Assembly (NCBI RefSeq): GCF_003121625.1
Contig: NZ_QDDJ01000007.1
Span: 124,001-188,000 of the forward strand
Direction of reading: 5' to 3'
Source of the DNA: Ornithinimicrobium cavernae
GTDB lineage: Bacteria; Actinomycetota; Actinomycetes; Actinomycetales; Dermatophilaceae
DNA length: 64,000 bases
Part shown: positions 53,702 through 60,220 of the stretch, piece after piece
How positions within the stretch are numbered: the stretch's first letter is position 1
How the letters are laid out: each line of letters begins with the position of its first letter
Notes under the pieces: generated by a model
Told to the model about the DNA's origin: nothing
What the model saw: the letters and a program-made list of their open reading frames with translations, nothing else
The model's database searches: none
Made by a program: the position numbers and the translations under genes

Positions 53702-53914
53702 CCAACGAGCCGGTTGCTCCCACTGCAGGTGCCCAGGCGGAGGGGGTGCCCGCTTAGGGCACTCGTAGATGCGGGCTTCCCAACGATGGGTCGCGCCACC
53801 ATCTTGTTCTGCCCATCGGCGAGCAATTTGGGCTCGATGGAGGATCGCTATGCCTTCCTTCTTGTCCCGGTAGCGACGCTTCCCGGTGACCCGGCACCGG
53901 CCGGCCTGGGACAT
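53579..53914 (-). CDS. Small Cys-containing protein (CxxTGKxxY type)
   Basis: A 111-codon frame starting at ATG 53914 (MSQAGRCRVTGKRRYRDKKE). It continues through a basic helix to ARIYECPKRAPPPPGHLQW. The order C-x2-TGK-x2-Y...YxCP...H resembles small zinc-binding proteins common on actinobacterial mobile elements, though the second Cys pair is incomplete here. The last 45 residues overlap plus-strand coding sequence and may not be genuine. Its start overlaps the stop of the gene upstream (TGATG). Confidence 0.5.
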   Translation of the reverse strand: MSQAGRCRVTGKRRYRDKKEGIAILHRAQIARRWAEQDGGATHRWEARIYECPKRAPPPPGHLQWEQPARWSSGRGPDDDVEALVFTGCHQLGCARGFVGRLAPVTRSGDG

Positions 53915-54138
53915 CACGGGACCACCTGTACAAGAAGGGCGTGTCCCGGCGCCAGTAGACGTGCGGCCTTCCCAATCTGGTCGGGCCGGGCCGCGAGGTC
54001 CTCAAGGAGCTTGTTCACTGCGTCGCGGTAGGCCGTATCCGCCCTCATGCGCAGGCAGTGCTGATTCAAGCGCCGGCTGGCCACTCCAGCCACCCGCCGC
54101 GGCCCGTCCAGTAGTCCTCTTGTCTGATTGTTGCTCAT
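53914..54138 (-). CDS. Unrecognised 74-residue protein
   Basis: A short frame from ATG 54138 to 53914, coupled to the next gene by TGATG. The product (MSNNQTRGLLDGPRRVAGVA... DLAARPDQIGKAARLLAPGH) is basic and mostly helical, with no signal peptide or Cys motif except one Cys. Coupling and helical periodicity support it as real. No function can be assigned. Confidence 0.45.
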   Translation of the reverse strand: MSNNQTRGLLDGPRRVAGVASRRLNQHCLRMRADTAYRDAVNKLLEDLAARPDQIGKAARLLAPGHALLVQVVP

Positions 54139-54166
54139 CGCTCATGTCCGATCTGCTCGCAGTTGT

Positions 54167-54244
54167 ACAAGGCGACCTTGTTGCAGCCTTGTTCATAGCA
54201 GAAGCGTGCCACAGTCGAGGCTTGAGCGCAAGGCTGCAACGAGG
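54167..54244. repeat. Nested inverted repeats in a divergent promoter region
   Basis: CCTTGTTGCAGCCTTG (54176-54191) and CAAGGCTGCAACGAGG (54229-54244) are complementary at 15 of 16 bases across a 37-base gap. ACAAGG-CGA-CCTTGT (54167-54181) is a smaller perfect palindrome sharing the left arm. The sites lie between the 74-residue gene and the Xre gene, a plausible operator for the Xre protein. Confidence 0.6.
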
Positions 54245-54284
54245 TGATGTTGGAGGCTGTTGCTGCGTGCCTTAGTATGGCCGC

Positions 54285-55037
54285 ATGGATGTTGAGGATG
54301 AGTACTGGCTGGTTGGTGGTGGAGAGCCAGGCGCCAGCCGTTTCGGCCAGATGGCCCAGCGCCTTCGCCAGGAGATAAACATGTCCGTGGACCAGGTGGC
54401 AAAAGAAGCTGGCCTGTCAGCGGGCACCATCCGAGCCGTGGAACAAGGTCGACGGGCGCCCAGTGAAAAATCTGGCGTGCGGATCCTCAAGGTACTCATG
54501 CCCGACACCCCCTTAACGAGACAGGTTGAAGGGGGTCCAGAGCGCGACCAGTCGTTGACTGACTATTCCTTCACTCACCCCCATACCGGCGGGCGAGTGC
54601 TGCTGAAATTCAAGGCCAAGACCGCGGGTGACAACCAGCGTTGGTCAAGCGCCAGATCGCCCGTAGGTTCGTCTGGGCTCGAAGCGCGACTGCTGGAACT
54701 GACGAGTGATCCCCATTGGCAGGAGAAATTCCGTTCGTCGATGGCGCCTGGTCTGGGCCGCCTTAGCGCTGCACTGACTACGGTCAAGGAGAGTGCGGAA
54801 CGTCCAGCCAGTGACGCCACTTACGGATCTTTAACGCGTCGGTTCGCCGGCACATCCGAGTATCGCGCTCGACTCATCGGCCACCTTCTGGACCTCTGGC
54901 AGCACGTAGACAGCGACGATGGCGACCCGAAGACACGAGCAGTCGCGCGCCGGATCGAGCACTTGCTCGATTCCCACCACACGTTCCTTACGGAAGGCTT
55001 CTGGGTGGAGGCAGAGGGGTCTGCAACTGATGGTTGA
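54285..55037 (+). CDS. Xre-family helix-turn-helix regulator
   Basis: A 250-residue protein starting at ATG 54285. TAGTAT ends six bases before the ATG, a -10 box placed for a leaderless transcript. Residues about 22-70 are the HTH (LRQEINMSVDQVAKEAGLSA, then GTIRAVEQGRRAPSE). The C-terminal 150 residues are unassigned and largely helical. Mobile elements often carry such regulators to control cargo. The nested inverted repeats just upstream are probably its operator. Confidence 0.75.
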   Translation: MDVEDEYWLVGGGEPGASRFGQMAQRLRQEINMSVDQVAKEAGLSAGTIRAVEQGRRAPSEKSGVRILKVLMPDTPLTRQVEGGPERDQSLTDYSFTHPHTGGRVLLKFKAKTAGDNQRWSSARSPVGSSGLEARLLELTSDPHWQEKFRSSMAPGLGRLSAALTTVKESAERPASDATYGSLTRRFAGTSEYRARLIGHLLDLWQHVDSDDGDPKTRAVARRIEHLLDSHHTFLTEGFWVEAEGSATDG

Positions 55038-55240
55038 TCTACCGCGAGGATGCCTACGGGCGATCGGGGAGGCGCCAGGAAGGGCACTGGGATCCGGCGC
55101 GGGACGGAGGGCGGCATCCGACGGAGGTAGGTGAAGCTCGGCGAGGTACTGTCCGACATCTGTCATGATCAGCCGCAGCAAGCGAGGTCTCAATTTGCTG
55201 CCGCGTCCGCCTCGCTAACGACCACGGATGGAGTTCGTCG

Positions 55241-55747
55241 ATGGATGACCTGACTGCCTGGTCGAGCCTGGGGCTCCTCGTCGTCACTGGAATCTACGCT
55301 GTTCTAACCTGGAAGCTTGCCAAGAGCGCCAAGGCTAGTGCCGAGTCCGCCCAGCAGTCGGCGGACGCAGCAATGCGAACGGCAGCAACGTCAGAAGCCA
55401 GTATTGTCCGGGACTTCGTCGCCAGGGTGGTGCGCCTGTCGAACGGGCAGGGGATGGTTCACGTGACACCCGTGGGCTTTAACGCCATCGTGCACAAGGT
55501 CGACCTCAAGTTGCTCCTGCTCCCGGATTCTGACGGCAAGATCACCGAGTCAACAAGTACAACGATCTACTCTGAAGGGCCCCTACACGTGCACGCCGGA
55601 GACGACGCGTTCGCCAAACTGAAGGACTCGTTGCCGGAAGGCGGGCTTGTCATCGGCCAAGCTCTCATCACCTACAGCTTGAGCTTAAAAGGCGAAACCT
55701 ACGAGCGTCTCGTCTCGATCGCACGAGGCGAACCTCAGGCTCTGTAG
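55241..55747 (+). CDS. Membrane-anchored protein of unknown function
   Basis: A 168-residue protein starting at ATG 55241 with GGATGGAG eight bases upstream. SSLGLLVVTGIYAVLTWKLA is a single N-terminal span followed by a heptad-like Ala/Ser-rich helix (KASAESAQQSADAAM) and a beta-rich cytoplasmic part. The layout of one span plus coiled coil recurs in several anti-phage membrane effectors, but no specific family is recognisable. It is 203 bp after the Xre gene; nothing stands out in that gap. Confidence 0.6.
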   Translation: MDDLTAWSSLGLLVVTGIYAVLTWKLAKSAKASAESAQQSADAAMRTAATSEASIVRDFVARVVRLSNGQGMVHVTPVGFNAIVHKVDLKLLLLPDSDGKITESTSTTIYSEGPLHVHAGDDAFAKLKDSLPEGGLVIGQALITYSLSLKGETYERLVSIARGEPQAL

Positions 55748-55820
55748 CACATGCTCGACGATCGTTCCCGTCCACATGGAAACGGAATCGACACCAACCA
55801 AGTTCTCGGAGCAGCTTTGA

Positions 55821-55907
55821 GACCGCGCGCTCTACCGCCAGTTCGAGGACTCGCTCGATGACCAGCAACAGTTGGAACTCGCCTACGCGCTGCACAAGCG
55901 CGCATGA
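55821..55907 (+). pseudogene. Fragment of a tniQ gene (C-terminal end)
   Basis: After an in-frame stop the sequence reads DRALYRQFEDSLDDQQQLEL then AYALHKRA and stops at 55907. The second TniQ ends YRRFESSLTGGDERSLTSALHKRA, so spacing and most anchor residues match. It is a remnant of another, diverged tniQ gene of the same subfamily, with the rest deleted. It marks a past recombination within the element. The remainder of the 362-bp gap (55748-56109) holds a hairpin and nothing else that I can identify. Confidence 0.65.
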
Positions 55908-55975
55908 GGCCTGTCCACTGACCGACTTCATCAGCGGAGGCGTCGCGCTCGCGGGGACCTAGTGGAGTCCAGCCG

Positions 55976-56012
55976 GCAGCGCGGCGGGTTGGATCCGAGC
56001 CCGCCGCGCTGC
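55976..56012. terminator. Strong GC hairpin
   Basis: GCAGCGCGGCGGG (55976-55988) pairs perfectly with CCCGCCGCGCTGC (56000-56012) around an 11-base loop. It lies between the tniQ fragment and the 3' end of the minus-strand nuclease gene, so it could stop transcripts from either side. There is no T tract. Confidence 0.55.
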
Positions 56013-56109
56013 GCACCGCGCCAACCGATACGACTCAAGGCAACGACCATGCTGGAAGTCGTGCGGTCAACGCTGCATCGGGGCACAGGGGTGTGTTGGG
56101 GATCCGGCG

Positions 56110-56991
56110 TCAGATGTAGCCCGGCAGGTCGTCGTAGAAGCTGTAGTGGTCGTAGTCGAAGTGATCGCTCAGCGATACCTCGCGTGGGGTGATCTCGAAC
56201 GAGTGGAACTGCCCATCGCCGTGGGCGTAGCCATCGCCCAGAGCATTTAGCATGTCCGCAGCGTCGGGCGCGGCTTCTCCGTGAGGCGGGAAGCAGTCCA
56301 GGAACCACACGTACCCACCCCCCTTGGTGTCGTTGTGCCAGATGGCTCGAAGTCGGATACGCACGTCGAAGATTGCCGCAACCGCGGCGATGGTGTCGAG
56401 ATGCTCATCGAGCGACTCCAGCTCGTACGCTCGGACGCCTCCGGCCGTGCGTGCACTCAGATGAAAATAGAAGCCGCGGTGCGCCGCCCGCCACTGGTTC
56501 GGACTGTCCGTGGCGAAGATCTTCCACCCGGCTGCTTCGCTGCTGACCGGCATGAACTGCTGAGCCACCGCCCACCCGCGAGGGGTCGTCAGAAGTCTCT
56601 CCAAAGTCACTCCGTCCCACACGTGGGCTGCGACACGACCCAGACGACGGGCCTCGATCTCGGTCAGGCGAGTAACAAGCGCAGCCGAGGGATGTGTGGT
56701 GCAAACCAACAGGAAGGCCTGGCAGTTGTGCTGCTCAAGGACCTCTAACATTCCGTCCGCCGCATCCGCCCCAACAGCCCGGCCTGCCTCGACGTTGTCC
56801 TTGCATGACACGAGCCAGCGCCGTTGCTTGCGTCCCAATATGGCATCGCCCTGTTCAACAAACGTCAGGTCCCGGCCCCCGTCTGGTCCCTGGCCGCTCC
56901 ACTGCGGGTTGTACCCGACCTGGATGAGGACCTCCCGCACTAGTTGCTCCAAGCCGCGTCCGGCAGCGCCAAGTTCACTGAAGTCGAGCAT
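56110..56991 (-). CDS. Mrr-like restriction endonuclease
   Basis: A 293-residue protein; I choose ATG 56991 because CATACT lies seven bases upstream, a likely -10 for a leaderless transcript, and the product begins with the domain (MLDFSELGAAGRGLEQLVRE). Residues about 10-75 are the PD-(D/E)xK core: IQVGYNPQWSGQGPDGGRDL (Asp) and RRWLVSCKDN (x-C-K, with Ser-Cys-Lys in place of Glu/Gln-x-Lys). The C-terminal 150 residues, ending in acidic/aromatic DYDHYSFYDDLPGYI, are unassigned and may sense the target. It is probably a defence nuclease in the transposon cargo. Confidence 0.72.
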   Translation of the reverse strand: MLDFSELGAAGRGLEQLVREVLIQVGYNPQWSGQGPDGGRDLTFVEQGDAILGRKQRRWLVSCKDNVEAGRAVGADAADGMLEVLEQHNCQAFLLVCTTHPSAALVTRLTEIEARRLGRVAAHVWDGVTLERLLTTPRGWAVAQQFMPVSSEAAGWKIFATDSPNQWRAAHRGFYFHLSARTAGGVRAYELESLDEHLDTIAAVAAIFDVRIRLRAIWHNDTKGGGYVWFLDCFPPHGEAAPDAADMLNALGDGYAHGDGQFHSFEITPREVSLSDHFDYDHYSFYDDLPGYI

Positions 56992-57369
56992 CCGCCCAGT
57001 ATGAGGCCAGCCCCTCCGTGCAGGACCAAGCCCGTGGCCGATCGGCACGGAAAGTTCGTCCCATGACAGTTGACCAATTCGGCCCCTACCGAGGTCGTGC
57101 ACTCGACTCGCCCGGCGTGACAGGCACTACACGGCCACGGACGGCAGACCTGTGGCGATGCCCCGCCAGGATCTTGCACGCCGCGGCCGGATCGAGTCGA
57201 ACCGGTGCAAAGTACCGCGCAAGCCGTTGTGCAATCTTCGCTGCGTCTCGACAACTTCGCACAAACGGCCACACCACCCGACCGGTACCGCTCCTTCCAG
57301 TTGAACCGGTCCCGCTCAACCCGCAGATCTTGTCTTCCTGTGCCTCGGCCGCGCTCTAGCCTTGGTCCC
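56992..57369. other. Intergenic region with two divergent leaderless promoters
   Basis: This 378-bp gap separates divergent genes. At its left edge CATACT serves the nuclease gene; at its right edge TAGCCT (57357-57362) lies seven bases before GTG 57370. Frames that cross the gap have no coding character. I see no other structure in it. Confidence 0.45.
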
Positions 57370-58482
57370 GTGCTCCCTCTCGTAGACCTTGAGCTTCGCT
57401 GGCCTCCACATCTGTTCATCTCTGAGGCGAAGATGCTGACCGCTGCGCCAGACACGTACAACTGGCAAGAGCGGGCTGAGAATCTGCTCGAGGAAGCATT
57501 TACCAGCACTGCTGCTCGTGACTACTTGGTTCGAGCCACGACAGATCGCACCCCGTGGGGTTCCCCTCCCCAGGTGCCAGCCAACACACCGGTGGAGTTC
57601 CTCAGGTGGCTCGCCAGTTCGGCAAGTACGTTCCCGAACCAGACTCAGCCGCGGCCCTACTGGAGCCAACGCCACGCGCCCCGGGCACCCGGTCAAGACA
57701 GATCCCACCTAGCCGAATGGTTCGCACGAACGGTCAGCGATCTGACCAGCCGAGGCTACTTCGAGTACGCCTTTCCCTCAGGCTGCGAAGACGAAGACAA
57801 CACCGAGACTGGAGCAGACCCTTCGTTGATCTTGCTCGACCGCATCGGCGTCGCCGATCTCTGGCCCCTCCACTCCAGCCGCGAGATCTGGGACCCAGAG
57901 AACAATGATGTGGGCATCTTCTACGACCTGGTCGAAGCCCTCCACGACCTCGTGGCACGGCCCCGGCTCCGCTCTTACCACTCGTTCTGGCGCCACTGGC
58001 ACTACGCAGAGTTCTCTTCAGCTGCCGGGCGGACCTTGTACCGGTGGCGCATCAACAGGCTGTTAGCCCTTGCTGGCACCGATCTACGGCTCGCTGACGC
58101 CGGTGAGGACATCGGCCGACTGACCCACACGACCGACGACAACCGCTCCATCCTGGTTGACCGGGTACTGGAGGCCGATACAGACCGCGACAGTCGCAGG
58201 CATGCAGTGGCCCTATTCCGATCACGCACTGCTGATCGTGAAGCCAAGCGGAGCGCCATCGTTGCTCTCGCACGGCTGCTTGAGGACCGTCGCCAAGAGC
58301 TGAAGAGCAACCTGCTGACAAAGGATGAAGGGGCACTCTTTCAGATCGCCAATCAGTTCGACCTGCGCCACAACAAGGCCGACCAGCAACGTGATTACGA
58401 CGAGGCATACCTCGACTGGATCTTCTGGTGGTACCTCTCGACCCTGGATCTCACCGATCAACTTAGGAAGGGACATGCGTGA
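57370..58482 (+). CDS. Unrecognised cargo protein, HEPN-like end
   Basis: A 370-residue protein. GTG 57370 fits a leaderless start with TAGCCT as -10; the longer frame to 57205 is unlikely. It has no membrane span or nuclease motif that I recognise. The C-terminus, ANQFDLRHNKADQQRDYDEA then YLDWIFWWYLSTLDLT, has the Arg-His-rich helix followed by an aromatic helix seen in several HEPN-type and abortive-infection proteins; this is a resemblance, not an assignment. It overlaps the next gene by eight bases, so they probably form a two-gene unit. Confidence 0.6.
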   Translation: MLPLVDLELRWPPHLFISEAKMLTAAPDTYNWQERAENLLEEAFTSTAARDYLVRATTDRTPWGSPPQVPANTPVEFLRWLASSASTFPNQTQPRPYWSQRHAPRAPGQDRSHLAEWFARTVSDLTSRGYFEYAFPSGCEDEDNTETGADPSLILLDRIGVADLWPLHSSREIWDPENNDVGIFYDLVEALHDLVARPRLRSYHSFWRHWHYAEFSSAAGRTLYRWRINRLLALAGTDLRLADAGEDIGRLTHTTDDNRSILVDRVLEADTDRDSRRHAVALFRSRTADREAKRSAIVALARLLEDRRQELKSNLLTKDEGALFQIANQFDLRHNKADQQRDYDEAYLDWIFWWYLSTLDLTDQLRKGHA

Positions 58483-59017
58483 CCCCTCACTCCTGTCGGC
58501 TAGCCGCGCGCAGCGGCACTACTCTGCACAACGCTCTGCTGCAGGCCCTGATTGTGCAGGGTTCACCGACCCGGACGCACCGTCTTCGCTGCATCTCGGC
58601 ATCTGCGACGATGCCCTCGTGACGATGACCAAGCCGCAGAAACTCAAGAACACCGCAGAAGGGCTGCTGGCTGGTCTGGCCGCCATAGGCTTCCAAGGGC
58701 CGTGGCCGTGGGCCCACCACCAGTGGGAAGGCGCGTTCTACAGAGCTTGGCGGAACTGGGCGCCAGCGGCGAACACTGAAATGTTTCGCACCTTCCAGGT
58801 CGGGGGGTCTGCCAACGGGCGCACTTCCCAAGCGAGGGACATCCTCTTCTCCGTCAAGAGCACGTCACCGTTCTCCGACTACAAGGACGCTCTGAACCCC
58901 CAACCGCTGGGACTGACCCCCGAGGAGTACCTGGAGATCCACGTCCACGGGGCCAGCCCCGAGCAATGGAAGGAGCTCGCTAGGGCCTTCCTGGCCGAGA
59001 TGAGCAACCCCAGCTGA
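58475..59017 (+). CDS. Unrecognised cargo protein, second gene of a pair
   Basis: A 180-residue frame from ATG 58475, with GGAAGG just upstream and an overlap with the preceding gene. Residues 1-50 look poorly coding, so translation could start at ATG 58625 (MTKPQKLKNTAEGLLAGLAA), giving 130 residues. The body contains WPWAHHQWEGAFYRAWRNWA and LGLTPEEYLEIHVHGASPEQ, Trp/His-rich and without known motifs. It ends 95 bases before the right end of the transposon. With its partner it is a candidate defence or toxin-antitoxin unit, on context only. Confidence 0.5.
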   Translation: MRDPSLLSASRAQRHYSAQRSAAGPDCAGFTDPDAPSSLHLGICDDALVTMTKPQKLKNTAEGLLAGLAAIGFQGPWPWAHHQWEGAFYRAWRNWAPAANTEMFRTFQVGGSANGRTSQARDILFSVKSTSPFSDYKDALNPQPLGLTPEEYLEIHVHGASPEQWKELARAFLAEMSNPS

Positions 59018-59063
59018 CGCAGCGACGACGAACTTGACACAACCCCGCGGGATCGTCTCGATC

Positions 59064-59117
59064 ATGCAACGTATCTCGCGCGGGGTCCTGCAACCTTCCG
59101 TGCATCTCGACACGAGA
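59064..59117. repeat. Right end of Tn7-like element: internal repeats, TIR, target duplication
   Basis: TGCATCTCGACA (59101-59112) is the exact complement of the left terminal repeat. TGCAA at 59089, read inwards from this end, places TGCA at the same distance (positions 21-24) as the first internal repeat of the left end, and ATGCAA recurs at 59064. CGAGA at 59113-59117 is the second copy of the putative target duplication. An 8-bp inverted repeat (ACCCCGCG at 59042, CGCGGGGT at 59079) lies just inside. Confidence 0.65.
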
Positions 59118-59244
59118 TGCAGCGAAGATGTCACGAACGCGGTTCGTATGTGTCATAAACCGCACGTTATGGGTTCCTGCGACTTCACGTACACAGGCCG
59201 CCGTCGAGCGCCAGCACATGCACACTCACGAGCCTGGTCTTAGC

Positions 59245-60009
59245 TTAGGGCGCGTCTCCGAGCAGTAGCCCGTCGATAACGAGCCTGGCTCCCGGTTCCA
59301 TGCGTGAGCCCTGCTCAGCGAGCTGAGCGACGAAGGCATGCAACTCGGCGATCCGGAAGTCGTCGGCTCCCAGGCAACGAGGAGCTCGAGCAAGTCGATC
59401 GACGAGATCCTCCCATTGCTGATCCGCGGAAACAGAATCAGACTCGACCGCAGGCTTGACGAGCTCTAGGTGTACTGCCAGCAGGCGGCGAGCAGTTACG
59501 GTGCTGCCTCCTGAGGCATCGAACAGAAGGCCGCTGGCCTGAGCCGACGAAACGCCCATCGCGCCCACACCAGGATGCGTCCACGATGAGGATGAGCTCG
59601 TCATCGCTGATGGTTGGTAGGCCGGCCCGACCGTGTCCAGTGCCACCTCGTTTCGCACTTCGGCCAACGCCTTGGCCATCGTCATGGCAGAGTTCGCCAG
59701 TTTCGAGTGTCGACTCGAGTGCGCCAGTTGATGACTTCGCTGAGTACGCAGGATCTCGTGCGCACCTTGTAGGACCTGCGGGAAGTCGGCCCTCAGATCA
59801 GGCTCGCCACCCAGTTCTTTCACGCACCGAGCGATTGACTCGAGGAGGTCTTTCAGGCTCACTACGACCTGGGGCAGGTCTGCGCGATGGAACGCAGACT
59901 CAACCCTCGCAGTCTCGGCGGCGATCGCAGCCCATTGCTCGTCCGGCAGAGGGTCTGGCCTCTCGAGGGCTCACCGATCGTAGACGACTGCTGCGCCATT
60001 GGACGTCAT
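59245..60009 (-). pseudogene. Abortive-infection-type gene with early stop codon
   Basis: The frame starts at ATG 60009 (overlapping the stop of an upstream remnant, ATGA), reads MTSNGAAVVYDR, meets TGA at codon 13 (59971-59973), and then continues openly for 242 codons in the same frame. The continuation, ALERPDPLPDEQWAAIAAET and SLKDLLESIARCVKELGG, runs to KALAEVRNEVALDTVGPAYQ. This resembles the Abi C-terminal domain with its RNxxG-type motif. A CGA-to-TGA change would explain the stop. Translation from GTG 59862 is possible but would lose the N-terminus. It lies outside the transposon, in the right flank. Confidence 0.55.
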
Positions 60010-60155
60010 GAATCCGCCGCCTCCGGCCGGTCGAGGAGGTGGTTTGTGTGGTCGATAGCCTTCGCCAAGAATTCCTAGCGTCCAGCGCGTCACGGTTGCC
60101 GAGCTTCTCGAGCATGGCTAGCGTTCGGATCGGGTCGTTCGGCGTCGATCGCCTC
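60006..60155 (-). pseudogene. Frameshifted 3' remnant of a gene
   Basis: Minus-strand sequence reads TPNDPIRTLAMLEKLGNRDA LDA and then, after a frame change near 60076, EFLAKAIDHTNHLLDRPEAA DS before a stop at 60006. Both pieces have helical, coding-like character and the second is coupled to the abortive-infection-type gene. I take it as the decayed end of the first gene of that pair. The upstream part is lost before the transporter gene. Confidence 0.35.
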
Positions 60156-60220
60156 AGAGTCTGACGACGGCGTCCTCCCGTCCGGTCGGGACGGGCCCCG
60201 GCGCTGTGAGGTGACCACAA

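Larger units (their letters stand above)
40017..59112. mobile_element. Tn7-like transposon inserted after dnaB
   Basis: The element is 19,096 bp. The ends are TGTCGAGATGCA at 40017 and its exact complement TGCATCTCGACA ending at 59112. Both are immediately flanked by CGAGA (40012-40016 and 59113-59117), a 5-bp duplication as made by Tn7-family transposases, and the ends start with TGT as in that family. Inside are tnsA, tnsB, tnsC and two tniQ genes in one operon (45809-53181), with cargo on both sides. The tnsA-proximal end faces the conserved gene, the orientation Tn7 uses at glmS. The boundaries rest on short repeats seen by eye and could be wrong. The transposase operon itself is certain. 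Confidence 0.75.

Noticed and set aside
56393-56403. A third TGTCGAGATGC inside the Mrr-like gene, possible nested transposon end
   Set aside because: It lies within a well-supported coding frame and has no flanking direct repeat or internal repeats; GTCGAG-type words are common in GC-rich genes.
40017-59112. Search for a CRISPR array or Cas effector that would make this a CRISPR-associated transposon
   Set aside because: No regularly spaced direct repeats of 25-40 bases and no Cas-like protein were seen.
60076-60220. Possible tRNA gene or integrase attachment site at the right flank
   Set aside because: No cloverleaf-like arms or CCA-type acceptor pattern could be found by eye, and there is no integrase gene.
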